From Pseudomonas sp. Irchel 3E13 (GTDB lineage: Bacteria; Pseudomonadota; Gammaproteobacteria; Pseudomonadales; Pseudomonadaceae), in contig NZ_FYDX01000001.1 of assembly GCF_900187455.1 (NCBI RefSeq), positions 124,001 through 188,000 on the forward strand: DNA of 64,000 nt. Reading direction: 5' to 3'. The notes beneath the pieces are model-generated. The model saw nothing but the letters and a program-made list of their open reading frames with translations. It was not told the origin of the DNA and made no database searches. The translations under genes were made by a program, and so were the position numbers. Every line of letters starts with the position of its first letter. Positions within the stretch are counted from its first letter, which is position 1. Shown here piece after piece: positions 42,021 through 52,200 of the stretch.

Positions 42021-43016
42021 ATGCCGATCAAGACCACCATCAAGCGTGCCAGCGGCTGGATCTACCTGAACTCCCCGGTAGGTCGCCGGCAGTTGCACGG
42101 CGCCGGGCTGATCCTGATGCTGCACCGGGTGCTGGCCGATGATCGCGCCGCCGAACTGCCGCACCGCAACGAATTGTGCGTCGGCCCGCTGGCGTTCGAA
42201 CGGCTGCTGCGCTGGCTGCGCCAGCACTTCGATTGCCTGCCGCTGCTGGACCTGTTGCAAGGCCACGGCGGCAATCGGCCACGGGTGGCCTTGACCTTCG
42301 ACGACGGCTGGCGCGACAACGCCCTGCACGCCTTTCCGCTGCTGGCGAAATACCAGGTGCCGGCGAGCATCTTTCTTTCCACCGACTACATCGGCAGCCG
42401 CCAGCGCTTCTGGTGGGAAAGCCTCGGCGAGACGCTCTGGGGCAGCCACGGCGAAGCGCCGCGGCACCTGCTGATCGAGCAACTGCGGCGGGTCGGCCGG
42501 CCACTGCCCGCCGCCTACTTCATGAACGAAGCGCCTCGTGCCCGCAGCCTGGCCCTGGCGCGCTACCTGCAAAGCCTGAAAACCCTGGCGCCGCAGGCCC
42601 TGCACCTGCTCACCGACGCTTGCCCGCCGGAATCGCTGCCCCAGGCCCTCGACTGGCAACAGGTGCGGCAACTGGAAGACTCCGGCCTGATCAGCTTCGG
42701 CCCCCATGGCGCCAGTCACGCGCTGTTGCCCGGCCTCGACGACCGCCGCCTGGAAGAAGAACTGCTGCGCAGTCACCGCGCCCTGCTCAACGGCTGCCGC
42801 AACCCGCTGCCGGTGTACTGCTACCCCAACGGCGACCACGACTTGCGCGTGCGCCAGCGCCTGGCGGCGCACCGTTATCCGTGGGCACTGAGCACCCGCG
42901 CCGGGCTGTGCCAGGACAGCGACGATCCGCTGGCCCTGCCGCGCATCGGCGTCAGCCAGCGCAACGCCAGCCGGCCGTCGCTGCTGGCCTGGCGCATCAG
43001 CCGTGGAGGTCACTGA
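42021..43016 (+). CDS. Polysaccharide deacetylase (NodB-like, CE4)
   Basis: This 331-residue CE4 protein has the metal-binding NodB motif 1 as LTFDDGWRDNALHAF and motif 2 as FGPHGASHALLPGL (H-x3-H). YCYPNGDHD fits motif 3. It has no clear signal peptide, so it may act on the lipid-linked unit at the cytoplasmic side or on a cytoplasmic intermediate. It would remove N- or O-acetyl groups from the EPS. The start at 42021 has GAGGG upstream and the stop overlaps the flippase start as TGATG. Confidence 0.88.
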   Translation: MPIKTTIKRASGWIYLNSPVGRRQLHGAGLILMLHRVLADDRAAELPHRNELCVGPLAFERLLRWLRQHFDCLPLLDLLQGHGGNRPRVALTFDDGWRDNALHAFPLLAKYQVPASIFLSTDYIGSRQRFWWESLGETLWGSHGEAPRHLLIEQLRRVGRPLPAAYFMNEAPRARSLALARYLQSLKTLAPQALHLLTDACPPESLPQALDWQQVRQLEDSGLISFGPHGASHALLPGLDDRRLEEELLRSHRALLNGCRNPLPVYCYPNGDHDLRVRQRLAAHRYPWALSTRAGLCQDSDDPLALPRIGVSQRNASRPSLLAWRISRGGH

Positions 43017-44323
43017 TGAGCCGTCCCGCCTATGTGCGCCACTTGCTGCTGAGCATGGGCACGCGGCTGGCGATGATCGCCCTGCGCCTGCTGCGTAATG
43101 TGCTGCTGGCGCGGCTGCTCGGCCCCAGCGAACGCGGCCTGTTCGCCCTGCTCAGCAGCCTGCCGGACCTGATCGCCGCGGCCACCAGCGGCGGCCTCAA
43201 CAGCGCCATCGGTTATCAGGCGGCGCAGCAGCGCAACGTCGGCCTGCTGCTGACCCAGGTGCTGGTTTACGGTTGCCTGCTGGCCGCCTTGCTGACCCTG
43301 ATCTGCCTCGCCGCGCTGCGCGGCTTCGGCATCGAACTGGCCGTCAGCCAGCAACTCGGCCTGCTGGCCTGGCTGCTGTTGCTGGCGGTGCCGCTGAGCG
43401 TGCTGAAGAGCGGCCTGCTGACGCTGCACAACGCCACCGGTGGCGTCGGCGCCTTCAACGCCCTGCGCCTGAGCGAATCATTGGCGCCGCTGCTGCTGTT
43501 CCTCGTCTTCTATGCGCTGTGGCCTGAAGCGGCGCTGTCGGCGGCGCTGGCCAGTTGGCTGCTGGGGCTGGGCCTGGTGGTGCTGCTGGGGCTGGTCTGG
43601 CTGCGGCGCAGTCATCCGTTGCGGCTGTGCTGGGACCGCGCCGGCCAGCGTGAACTGCTCGCCTACAGCGCCAAGAGCCACCCGGACCTGCTGTTCCAGC
43701 AGGTGATCCTGCGCTCGGATTATCTGTTTATCAGCGCCCTGCTCGGCAGCGCCGCCCTCGGTCACTACGCCATGGCCAGCGCCGCCGCCGAACTGCTGCT
43801 GATCGTCCCGGAAGCGGTGACCACGCCGCTGATGAAGCGCCTGCTGCAACAGGACGCCGGCATCGACAAACTGACCCCGCTGGCCCTGCGCCTGACTGCC
43901 ACGGTGATGCTCGGCGCCTGCCTGAGCATGGCGCTGGTGGGCGAATGGCTGATCGTCACCCTGTTCGGCGCCGAGTACCAACCGGCCTACCCGGCGCTGC
44001 TCGGCTTGCTGCCGGGGCTTTTCGGCCTGTGCTACGCGAGCATCCTGCGCCTCGACCTGCTGGGCAAGAACCGCCCCGGCAGCGTGTCGCTGATGATGGG
44101 CGCCGGGGCCGCGCTGAACCTGCTGCTCAACGTACTGCTGATCCCGCGCTGGGGCATCGTCGGCGCGGCGATGGCGTCGTCCATCGCCTACCTCGCCGTG
44201 ACCCTGGCGATGCTGGTGCTGTATTGCCGGCTCAGCGGCGTGGCCTGTTGGCGCACGCTGTTTATCCTGCCCGGCGACCTGCTGCCGCTGTGGCGCATGT
44301 TGCCCGGTCGGGTGGCCGGATGA
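43016..44323 (+). CDS. Polysaccharide flippase, Wzx-like (MOP superfamily)
   Basis: This 435-residue protein has about twelve hydrophobic helices and the start pattern RNVLLARLLGPSERGLFALL typical of Wzx/MurJ-type flippases. It would move the undecaprenyl-linked repeat unit to the periplasm. The start at 43016 overlaps the deacetylase stop; the open frame extends far upstream only as an overlap of another gene. The C-terminus overlaps the next gene as ATGA. Confidence 0.9.
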   Translation: MSRPAYVRHLLLSMGTRLAMIALRLLRNVLLARLLGPSERGLFALLSSLPDLIAAATSGGLNSAIGYQAAQQRNVGLLLTQVLVYGCLLAALLTLICLAALRGFGIELAVSQQLGLLAWLLLLAVPLSVLKSGLLTLHNATGGVGAFNALRLSESLAPLLLFLVFYALWPEAALSAALASWLLGLGLVVLLGLVWLRRSHPLRLCWDRAGQRELLAYSAKSHPDLLFQQVILRSDYLFISALLGSAALGHYAMASAAAELLLIVPEAVTTPLMKRLLQQDAGIDKLTPLALRLTATVMLGACLSMALVGEWLIVTLFGAEYQPAYPALLGLLPGLFGLCYASILRLDLLGKNRPGSVSLMMGAGAALNLLLNVLLIPRWGIVGAAMASSIAYLAVTLAMLVLYCRLSGVACWRTLFILPGDLLPLWRMLPGRVAG

Positions 44324-46245
44324 ACGCCGTGCGCCTGCTTATCGGCCTGATGCTGTTCAGCGGCGCGGCCGGCGCTGCCGAACTGCGCTGGCCGGATATC
44401 CGCGACGGCAGCCTGTACCTGACCCCGGCCCGCGCCGATCAGTTGCGCCTCGACTGGGTCGGCGCCTGGCAGGCCGATGCCAATCCTGAGCAGGTGTTTC
44501 TTCTCGACGGCCAGGGCCGCCTGACCGCGCGCCGCGATATTGCCGCCACCGAGGCCCGCGGTGAGCAGCAATGGCCGTTGGCGGTCGGCCACGGCAGCTA
44601 TCGGCTGGAGATTCCCGGCTACAGTTTCCGCCGCTACCGGCCCGCGTTCAGCGACAGCACCCGCGCCCAGTTCGCCCCGGCGCGGGTGCATGTGAGCCTG
44701 CAAGTGGAGGCCGGGACGCAGTTGTACTTCCGCGTGGCCGCCGGCGAGCAGGCGATTCTCGCCGGCAAGTACCACGGCGGCGTCAGCGGCTTGCGCGCCG
44801 TGCGCCTGGACGACGACCAGGCGCTGAGCCTGAACCTGGTGGCGCAACCGGCCTACTGGCAATACGAAGAAGTCACCCTGCCGGTCAGCCCGAAACCGCA
44901 AATCTGGCGCCTGGAACTGCAAGGCCGCGGCAAGGCGGCGTTCTGGCTGGACGGCACGGCCAACCTGTTCGCCGGCCGCGTCGCCGACCTTGGCCCGCTC
45001 GATGAACAACCCGGCACGGTGAACCTGCGCCTTGGCCAGCAGCGCCTGGGCCCGACGGCAAAACTCGGGCTGAACCTGCCCTACCTGCTGCCGCCCGAAG
45101 CCAGCCACCCGATACTCGATGCCCTGAGACCACGGGCGGCGGGTTTCTACAGTTTCGTCGACGTGCTGGCCCGGCAGCCGGACTACGAGACCGCCTTCCG
45201 CCGCCTGTACCGCGAGCGCTTCGCCATTCAGGACGACATCACCCTGCTGGCCGCCACCGGCCGCCGCGCCGACCTGAGCGACGACGCCACCAGCCGCCAG
45301 GGCCTGCAAGCCTGGCTGGCGGCCAGTGTCGCGCTGGGTGGCGCGGGCCGGCACTACCTGGCGTTTGCCGACGAGCCGAACCTGAATTACTCCCGCTTCG
45401 AGGATTTCCGCGCGTTCTTCCAGCAACGCCTGCAACAGGTCGAAGACTACGCCGGCGCCCGCGAAGCCGGGGTGCGCATCGCCATGCCGGCCAGCTCGCG
45501 GCTGGTCAACGGCGCGTTGGCCGAGCACAGCGCCGAGCGTCGCGGGCTGGATTGGGCGCGGCGTCTGCTGGAGGAATTCGGCCCGCGTATCGATGCGCTG
45601 GCCTGGCACGAATGGATGGTCCGCGACCTGCTGGCGACCCGCGTCTACCGCGACAACGTGCGCCAGGCCGCCGCGCTGGTGGGCCTCGATGAGCGTGGCC
45701 GGCCGCGCAAGGCGCTGCTGCTGGACCAGACCAACCTGTCGCCCGGTTCGACCCTGAGCCTCTACGAGCAAAACGGCCATTACGCCGCGCTGTGGTGGGC
45801 CTCGGTGGCGATCAACGCCAGCGCCGACGGCCTGCTGGACATGCTCAACTGGTTTCAGGCCGCCGACGAACCCGAGTACCCCAAGGGCATGCTGCAAGTG
45901 CTCGACCCGCAGCGTTTCGTGCTCAAGCCGGTCGGCCTGGCCCAGCAGTTCATCCAGCAGCACTGGCTGGACGAGGTGCTGCGCCTGGACAACGACGCCT
46001 TCGAGGTCGATGCCCTGGCCATGGCCCGCGGCCCCGCCCGCAGCGTGCTCGGCGTGAACAAGGGCGAGCGCACCCAGCGGGTGCGTTTCGCCACCGCTGC
46101 CGCGCGCTGCCCGGCCAATCCACTGTTGACCCTTTTCGGGCCCGATCACCAGCCACGCAAGGCCAATCTGGTCTGTCGCGATGGCCGGCTCGGGTTCGAT
46201 CTGCCAGGACAAACACTGTTTGCCCTGAGCTGGAGCGCGTCGTGA
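44320..46245 (+). CDS. Exported glycoside-hydrolase-like protein (unassigned family)
   Basis: This 641-residue protein has a signal peptide (MNAVRLLIGLMLFSGAAGA, cleaved before AELRW). An N-terminal beta-rich region (about 30-240) is followed by a region reading like a TIM-barrel glycosidase. YLAFADEPNLNYS resembles the acid/base motif NEPN of clan GH-A, and AWHEWMVRDL and ALLLDQTNLSPGS could lie at later strand ends. A small C-terminal beta domain follows. PslG-like GH39 enzymes occupy comparable positions in EPS operons. I do not recognise a specific family; glycosidase activity is inferred. Confidence 0.7.
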   Translation: MNAVRLLIGLMLFSGAAGAAELRWPDIRDGSLYLTPARADQLRLDWVGAWQADANPEQVFLLDGQGRLTARRDIAATEARGEQQWPLAVGHGSYRLEIPGYSFRRYRPAFSDSTRAQFAPARVHVSLQVEAGTQLYFRVAAGEQAILAGKYHGGVSGLRAVRLDDDQALSLNLVAQPAYWQYEEVTLPVSPKPQIWRLELQGRGKAAFWLDGTANLFAGRVADLGPLDEQPGTVNLRLGQQRLGPTAKLGLNLPYLLPPEASHPILDALRPRAAGFYSFVDVLARQPDYETAFRRLYRERFAIQDDITLLAATGRRADLSDDATSRQGLQAWLAASVALGGAGRHYLAFADEPNLNYSRFEDFRAFFQQRLQQVEDYAGAREAGVRIAMPASSRLVNGALAEHSAERRGLDWARRLLEEFGPRIDALAWHEWMVRDLLATRVYRDNVRQAAALVGLDERGRPRKALLLDQTNLSPGSTLSLYEQNGHYAALWWASVAINASADGLLDMLNWFQAADEPEYPKGMLQVLDPQRFVLKPVGLAQQFIQQHWLDEVLRLDNDAFEVDALAMARGPARSVLGVNKGERTQRVRFATAAARCPANPLLTLFGPDHQPRKANLVCRDGRLGFDLPGQTLFALSWSAS

Positions 46246-46291
46246 TCCGCGCGCGCTGATCCACCCGCCTTGCCCGCCCCTGGAGGCAATC

Positions 46292-46981
46292 ATGCGTGTA
46301 CTGAACCAGCTTCAAACGCACCTCAGGCACAAAGGACTGCGCTCGACCCTGAAAACCGCCTTGCACCGCTATATGTTCTACCACTGGGAACTGCTCTGGA
46401 TGGAGCGCGACCTGGTCAGCCCGGTGCCGCCCCACAACCTCAAGCCCAGCAGCCCGACCCAGGCCGAAAAGATCACCCTGCAAAATATCCATGCCTTCGC
46501 GCGCTACTTCGGCGACCGCCTGGAAACCATGCGCGAGCTGCTCGCCGAAGGTCATACCGGGATCGTCCATCGCGACCCCGAAGGTCATGTGGTGGCCTTC
46601 ATCTGGGGGTGCCCGCGGGACTACCACGACCACCACTACTACGGCTGCTGGTTCCCGGTGAACGCCGGTGAGTTCTTCGAGTTCGGCGGTGAACTGACCC
46701 GCGCCTACTGGGGCACCACACTGTCGGTGGACCTGCAACTGAACCTGTGGAAAGCCATGCTCAAACAGGGCTGCGACAAGGTCGTGGACGTTTGCGAAAG
46801 CCACAATATCCCGGCGCTGAAGCTGCACCTGCGCATGGGCTACGCCGAGCAGGGCCGGGTCACCCACGTCTATTGCCTGTTCGGGCGCTGGAAGTTCTTT
46901 CGCCAGAGCCGCTACGCGGGTTCGCGCCTGGCCGCGTTGCGCAAGCCGCCGGCAGTGGCGCCGTCCGTAGGGGTGGCCTGA
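46292..46981 (+). CDS. GNAT-like N-acyltransferase
   Basis: This 229-residue soluble protein's central and C-terminal part follows the GNAT fold: GIVHRDPEGHVVAFIWG (beta2-beta3), LNLWKAMLKQGCDKVVDVCESHNIPALKLHLRMGYAEQGRV (helix 3 to beta6, the N-x-x-A-x-x-L-x-x-x-x-G-Y pattern). It probably acylates an amino sugar or another EPS component. It follows the glycosidase-like gene by 46 bp with GGAGG upstream, the only sizeable gap within the operon. Confidence 0.78.
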   Translation: MRVLNQLQTHLRHKGLRSTLKTALHRYMFYHWELLWMERDLVSPVPPHNLKPSSPTQAEKITLQNIHAFARYFGDRLETMRELLAEGHTGIVHRDPEGHVVAFIWGCPRDYHDHHYYGCWFPVNAGEFFEFGGELTRAYWGTTLSVDLQLNLWKAMLKQGCDKVVDVCESHNIPALKLHLRMGYAEQGRVTHVYCLFGRWKFFRQSRYAGSRLAALRKPPAVAPSVGVA

Positions 46982-46982
46982 G

Positions 46983-48158
46983 ATGGGCCTGCGCCTGCGC
47001 TGGCTCGACTCGCTGGACGCGCCCGCCTTCCCGGCGCAGGCCTACGAACACCTGCGCCAGCGCCTGCCGCAGGCCACGCCATTCAACAGCCTCGGCTGGT
47101 TGCGGGCGGCCGCGGCGGCGCTGGAGCCGGGGCACACCTTGCAGGTGCTGCTCGGCTTCGACCGCGACCACCTGTGCCTGTGCCTGCCGCTGGTGCGCAT
47201 GCCCTGGCGGGTCGGTCCGCTGACGTTCAGCGTGGTGCGCCACCTGGGCTATCCGCTGAGCGACCGCATCGGCCTGCTTATCGACCTGCCCGAGCGCGAC
47301 GCGCCCCAGGTGCTGCGCGAGATCCGCCGGCACCTGCCCCACGCCCTGCTGCAACTGAGCGAAGTCACCCAGGGCGAACCCTGGTTGTTGCACTGGGGCT
47401 GGCGCAGTTCGACCCATGAACGGCGCCGCTCCTGCTCGGTGCCGGTGCACCAGCTCAGCGCCGCCGACCGCCAGGAAGTCAGCGGCGATCCGCGCTACAA
47501 GCTGCGCCGCGCGCGCAAGCGGATCGCCGCCTGTGGCGCGCAGGTCCGGCGGGTAGTGCTGGATGCAGACAATGCGGGCGACTGGCTCGGCCGCATCGCC
47601 GCCGTGGAAGACGCCAGTTGGAAAGGCGACGACGGCGTCGGCATCTTCAGCACCCCAGCCTCCCGCGCCTGGATGACCCAGGCCCTCACCGCCCTGGCCG
47701 GCGAAGGTCGCCTGCGCCTGGTGGTGCTGGAGCTGGACGGCCAGTGCATCAGCTACCGCCTCGGCCTGCTGGAACAGGGCCGGCTGTACGACTACAACCT
47801 GGCCTTTCTGCCGCACTACGCGGAACTGGGCAGCGGCCGGGTGTTGTTGCAGGCGTGGATCGACTGGGGCCTGGACGACGGCTGGCAGTGGATCGACGCC
47901 TCGCGGGTCAGCCTGGAAAACTCCAGCCACCAACTGCACGAACGCATGAGCGGCCAGGTCGAGCACCTGCGCCACAGTTTCTATAGCTGGCGCGTGTCGG
48001 GCATCGGCCTGGGCCTGGCGCTGCGCCTGTGGCGCCACTGCCGGCCGTGGCTACGCTCAAGCAAAACGAGCCCGCCGCCGCAAAAACACCCCAGCGAACA
48101 CCTGCCATCCCCACGCCGTCCCGCTACAGGAGCTACGGAATGTCCTTCCAGGTCATAG
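46983..48158 (+). CDS. GNAT/FemAB-like acetyltransferase
   Basis: This 391-residue protein resembles the FemAB/BioF2-like (Acetyltransf_6) family found in exopolysaccharide clusters. Signs are FNSLGWLRAAAAAL near the N-terminus, RYKLRRARKRIA, then a GNAT-like second half with LELDGQCISYRLGLLEQGRLYDYNLAF and GRVLLQAWIDWGLDDGWQWID. It likely transfers an acyl or aminoacyl group onto the polymer precursor. It lies 1 bp after the previous acyltransferase and overlaps the ChbG-like gene by 19 bp. Confidence 0.8.
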   Translation: MGLRLRWLDSLDAPAFPAQAYEHLRQRLPQATPFNSLGWLRAAAAALEPGHTLQVLLGFDRDHLCLCLPLVRMPWRVGPLTFSVVRHLGYPLSDRIGLLIDLPERDAPQVLREIRRHLPHALLQLSEVTQGEPWLLHWGWRSSTHERRRSCSVPVHQLSAADRQEVSGDPRYKLRRARKRIAACGAQVRRVVLDADNAGDWLGRIAAVEDASWKGDDGVGIFSTPASRAWMTQALTALAGEGRLRLVVLELDGQCISYRLGLLEQGRLYDYNLAFLPHYAELGSGRVLLQAWIDWGLDDGWQWIDASRVSLENSSHQLHERMSGQVEHLRHSFYSWRVSGIGLGLALRLWRHCRPWLRSSKTSPPPQKHPSEHLPSPRRPATGATECPSRS

Positions 48159-48907
48159 TCAACGCCGATGATTTCGGCCTCAGCGAACACGTCAATGCGG
48201 TGATTTTGCGGGCCTTCAATGCCGGGCTGATCAGCTCGGCGACGGCCATGGCCAACATGCCGGCGTTTCGCGGCGCCTGTGCACTGGCCCGGCTGCCGGC
48301 GCTGCGCGGGCACATCGGCCTGCATTTCAATCTCAGCCATGGCCGACCGCTGAGTGACGCCATCCGTGAGCAGCCACTGTTCTGCAACGCCGCCGGCGAG
48401 TTCGCTTTCAGGCTGTCGCGCAACAGCCTCTGGCTCGGGCGCCGCGCCCGGCAGGCGGTGGAACAGGAACTGCTCGCGCAATGGCAGCACTGCCTGAACC
48501 TGGGCCTGCTGCCCAGCCACCTGGATTCGCACCAGCACGTCCACAACATCTGGCCGATCGGCGAGATCGTCGCCCGCTTCGCCGCCCGCGAGGGCGTGCC
48601 GGTCAGGCTGGCGCGCAACCTGGGGCGCAACATCGGCCCGGCCAAGCGCGTGTTCAAGACCTTGCTCAACCGCCGCTTGCGCCATTTGGCCGGGTCGACC
48701 GCCGATTACGTCTGCACGCCGGTCGACCTGCGCGACGGCCTCGCGCCGCGCCACGGCTTGCTGGAAGTGGTGGCGCATCCCAGTGCCTTGGGCAGCAATG
48801 ATTTTGGCGACGCCTACCTGAGCGCCGGGGAATCGCTGGCGGGGTTGCTGGAACAGCAACTGCGAGCGGCGCCGCGTGTTGGCTATCGGGTGTTGGCGGA
48901 GGGCTAA
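48140..48907 (+). CDS. ChbG/HpnK (YdjC) family carbohydrate deacetylase
   Basis: This 255-residue YdjC-fold deacetylase has the metal-binding VNADDFGLSEHVN at the N-terminus, HIGLHFNLSHGRPL, and SHLDSHQHVHNIWPI with the His ligands. ChbG removes acetyl groups from N-acetyl-hexosamine oligosaccharides, and HpnK does so on hopanoid sugars. Here it is the last gene of the EPS operon. The start at 48140 is set by AGGAG 8 bases upstream and avoids a long unrelated leader. With the NodB-type gene, it gives the cluster two unrelated deacetylases. Confidence 0.9.
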   Translation: MSFQVIVNADDFGLSEHVNAVILRAFNAGLISSATAMANMPAFRGACALARLPALRGHIGLHFNLSHGRPLSDAIREQPLFCNAAGEFAFRLSRNSLWLGRRARQAVEQELLAQWQHCLNLGLLPSHLDSHQHVHNIWPIGEIVARFAAREGVPVRLARNLGRNIGPAKRVFKTLLNRRLRHLAGSTADYVCTPVDLRDGLAPRHGLLEVVAHPSALGSNDFGDAYLSAGESLAGLLEQQLRAAPRVGYRVLAEG

Positions 48908-49098
48908 TCACCCTCGCCGGTCTTGGGAAAATGCCGGCAACTCTTGCGCTCGGCCATCTGCCGGTCGGTGGGGCGCTCATCGACGAAACGCGGCGGCCCA
49001 TCGCTATGGATTTCCAGGAAACCCCAACGCAGGTCGGCTTCGGTCTGCCCGGGCTTGGGCGGTTCGAACCACCAGACTTCGCGGCTGATCAGGGCCAT
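48904..49098 (-). CDS. Small hypothetical protein (64 aa)
   Basis: This 64-residue, hydrophilic protein starts MALISREVWWFEPP and contains several charged residues and no membrane segment. I do not recognise a family. It is kept as a gene because a strong Shine-Dalgarno (CGAGGAAA) lies 7 bases before the ATG and its codon use looks coding. It is convergent with, and overlaps by 4 bp, the last EPS gene, and is divergent from the large toxin-like gene 110 bp away. Confidence 0.55.
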   Translation of the reverse strand: MALISREVWWFEPPKPGQTEADLRWGFLEIHSDGPPRFVDERPTDRQMAERKSCRHFPKTGEGD

Positions 49099-49208
49099 GG
49101 TCGATTTCCTCGGGTGACGGTCTGTTGCTCAAACCATAGATAACTATTTGCCACCGCTCCATTCGCGCTTCGCGGTGTGCTTGCGCTCCCTTACATGGAG
49201 CGCCCGTT

Positions 49209-52200
49209 ATGCCACAACTACCTCACCCCGCTGCGCCCGCCGCCGACGTCCACCGGCAGCTCATCAAGGAGCGCCTGCCGGGCTGGATCCGCCACCTCAA
49301 CGCCGAGCAGATCGATAGCCTGGAGTACCTCGCCGATGCCAGCGAACAGCCCTGGCTGCGCAACGCCCTGCCGACGCTGCGCGAAGCGTTCGAACAGGCG
49401 CAACGCCGGTTACACCGCTCGACCGTGGCCCTGGCCAACGCCATGCAAGACCTCAAGCCCCTCGCCGACTTCGCCACCCCTTTGCTCGAAGAGCGCCTGC
49501 ACACAGCCTTTGGCCTGCAAGGCGATATGCGCCGGCTGAAACTGGTGCGTTTCAGCCGCGACTGGAACTGGATGTCGATGCAGGCCGAGCTGAACCACGA
49601 GGCGGAGCCGCTATTGCAGGCGGCGCTGCAAAACTTCCCGCGGGACCTGGAGTGGCAACCGGAAAGCGTGGCCATCGACGGCGAGTTCGTTGTCGGTTCG
49701 CACCTGGGTTACCCGCGCTATCACTACACCGGCCTGCCCTTCACCGCGCAGCAATTCGCCAGCGAATGCCATGCCCTGGACCTCGGCCAACGCTACCAGC
49801 AACACCTGGACGGCGTGCTCGGCCGGACGCAGGTCCGCGCCCTGGCAATCGAGGTGCGCAAACAACAACTGCACCTGGACCTGTTGCTCGCCCGCATCTG
49901 CTACAACCTTCGCGATGATTGCGAGCGGGTCCAGAGCCTGATCGTCGACAGCACGCCCAACATCAGCCCGCACTCGCCGCGTTGTCACCGCCTGAGCCTG
50001 TTCGGCATCGACATTCTCGACGCCGTGCTGATCTACCCGGCCCCCGACTCGACCGCCGTGATCTTGTACCTGCCCGGGGTCAAGGATGGCGCGCTGACGC
50101 GCTACCCCACTCCCGGCGCCTGCCAGCACGACCTCGCGCGACGCCTCTGCGAACCCGCGCTCCGCCAGCGCTTCATGCGTTTTATCCAGCATGACAAGGC
50201 CTACCATTTCGCCAGCGTGCTGCAACGCACGCTCACCGGACAAAGCCTGCCCGGCGATCGCGATACCTCGTGGCAGGCGGCTCCCGACGCGGACCTGCAC
50301 TGGAACGAAACCGCGATTGACGGCGAACTGTTCGGCTACCTGCAAGACCGCCATCACCGGCGCCTGCTCAACGAAGCCCGGCAACTGGCGGTGCCCAGCG
50401 CCGATGCCGACGAGGCGGCGCGCCAGCAACGCCTGCGCCACTGGGAGGCGCTCGGGCTGGACCTGCTTGGCGTCGCCGCGTTCTTCATACCCGCCGCCGG
50501 GCAATTGATGACGCTGGTGTTCGTCGCGCAAGTCCTGGACACCATTTATGAAGGCGTGGAGTCCTGGCGACAGGGCGACATCGATGCCGCGCTGAACAGC
50601 ATCAAGGCCGTGGCCATCGATGGGGTTACGGCGGTGGGCGGCGGCGTGCTGTTTCACTATGTCAGCCGCTTTACCGGCAAATGGATCGAGGTCATGCGCC
50701 CAGACGGCAGTCCCCGTCTGTGGAACGCCGACCTGGCGCCCTATGAAGTGCCTGCGCCGCCCGCCGATACCGTGCACAACTCGCTGGGCCAGCGGGTTGT
50801 GGACGGTCGTCCGCTGCTGCCGCTGGACGGCGCGCATTACCCGATGACCGCGCATGCCGACGGCCAGCGCTGGCAACTCGTCCACCCCGACACGCCGCGA
50901 GCCTTCCAGCCGGTCTTCGAACACAACGGCCAGGGCGCCTGGATCGGTGCCCACGAGTCGCCGCTGGACTGGCCGCGACACACGTTGCTGCGGCGCATCG
51001 GCCATCAAGTTGGCGCCTACAGCGATCAAGAGCTGGAAATCGCCAGCCGGATCAGTGGCGTCAACCGCGATGAACTCCTGGATATCTACCTGCGCGGACG
51101 CCCCACCCCCGTCAAGTTGATCGACACCTTGCAGCGCTTGCGCGGCGACGTGCCGGCCGAAGACCGTCTCGACGCCGCGCTCGACGGGCTTTACCTGCCG
51201 CGGCGGCGCTGCACGGCCAGCGACCGCCTGGCGTTATGGAGCCTGCCGCGGGAAAGCGCCTGGCCTGCCAACACCCGGCTCGAGTTGCGCGGCGGTGGCG
51301 TCACCGGTCCGTTGCTGGAGCGCGCCGGCGAACGCCACGCCAGCGACCTGCGCCTGATCCTCAAAGCCGCCGATGGCTACCGTGCCGTAGTCCGTGATCA
51401 ACCCGGGGCCGTCACTGAAGACGTGTTCGAGGCGCTGGCCCAGGTCATGCCCGAGTTCAACGGCGATACCGAGGCGCTCAAGGCCCGGATGGCCGAACAC
51501 GCCCTGCTGGACCGTGAAAGCACCCAGCGCTGGCTCTGGTCCGGCCACGAATACGGCTGGGCTGATGACGGCCGTCTTCTCGGCGGATCCGACCGGCCGG
51601 AGGTCTACCCGTCGTCGAGCACCCACGGCAATCCGCTGATCGCCCGCTACCGTCGGTTGTACCCGCGGGCCAGCGTCGCATCTGCGGAGATTCAACTGGA
51701 TCAATGGCGGGCCGCTGACCGGCCGCCGCACCTGGAACTGCGCGCCCTGGAGCGACAGCTCGAATACCTGCGCACCACGCTGGGCCAATGGGCGGAAGAC
51801 CGGCCCGCACGCAACCGGATCCACGACAGCCTGTTGTCCAACTGGCATCGCCAGTCGGACATCCCGTCGGTCCTCGACCTTTCGGCGTTGAACCTCGTCG
51901 ACAGCGACTTCAGTGACTTTCCTCACCTGGCCGATGCCTTCACGCATATCACTGAGCTGAGCGTGGACAGCAACGAGCTTCAAGGCATGCCCCTCCTGCT
52001 GATCAACCAGCTACCCGCGCTACGCTGCCTATGGGCCGCGTCCATGCGCCTGCAACACATGCCCGAAGGACTCGGACCGCAATTGACCACCCTGGAAATG
52101 ACCGACAACCAGATCACCTGGAGTGCGGCCTCGCAAGCCACCCTGGAACAATGCACCGGGCTGCAGGTGCTCAACATGGCCGGCAACCCGCTCGGTATCC

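Noticed and set aside
42176..43015. N-terminal extension of the flippase frame over the deacetylase gene
   Set aside because: The extension is out of frame with the well-supported CE4 gene, whose NodB motifs are intact. The flippase starts at 43016.
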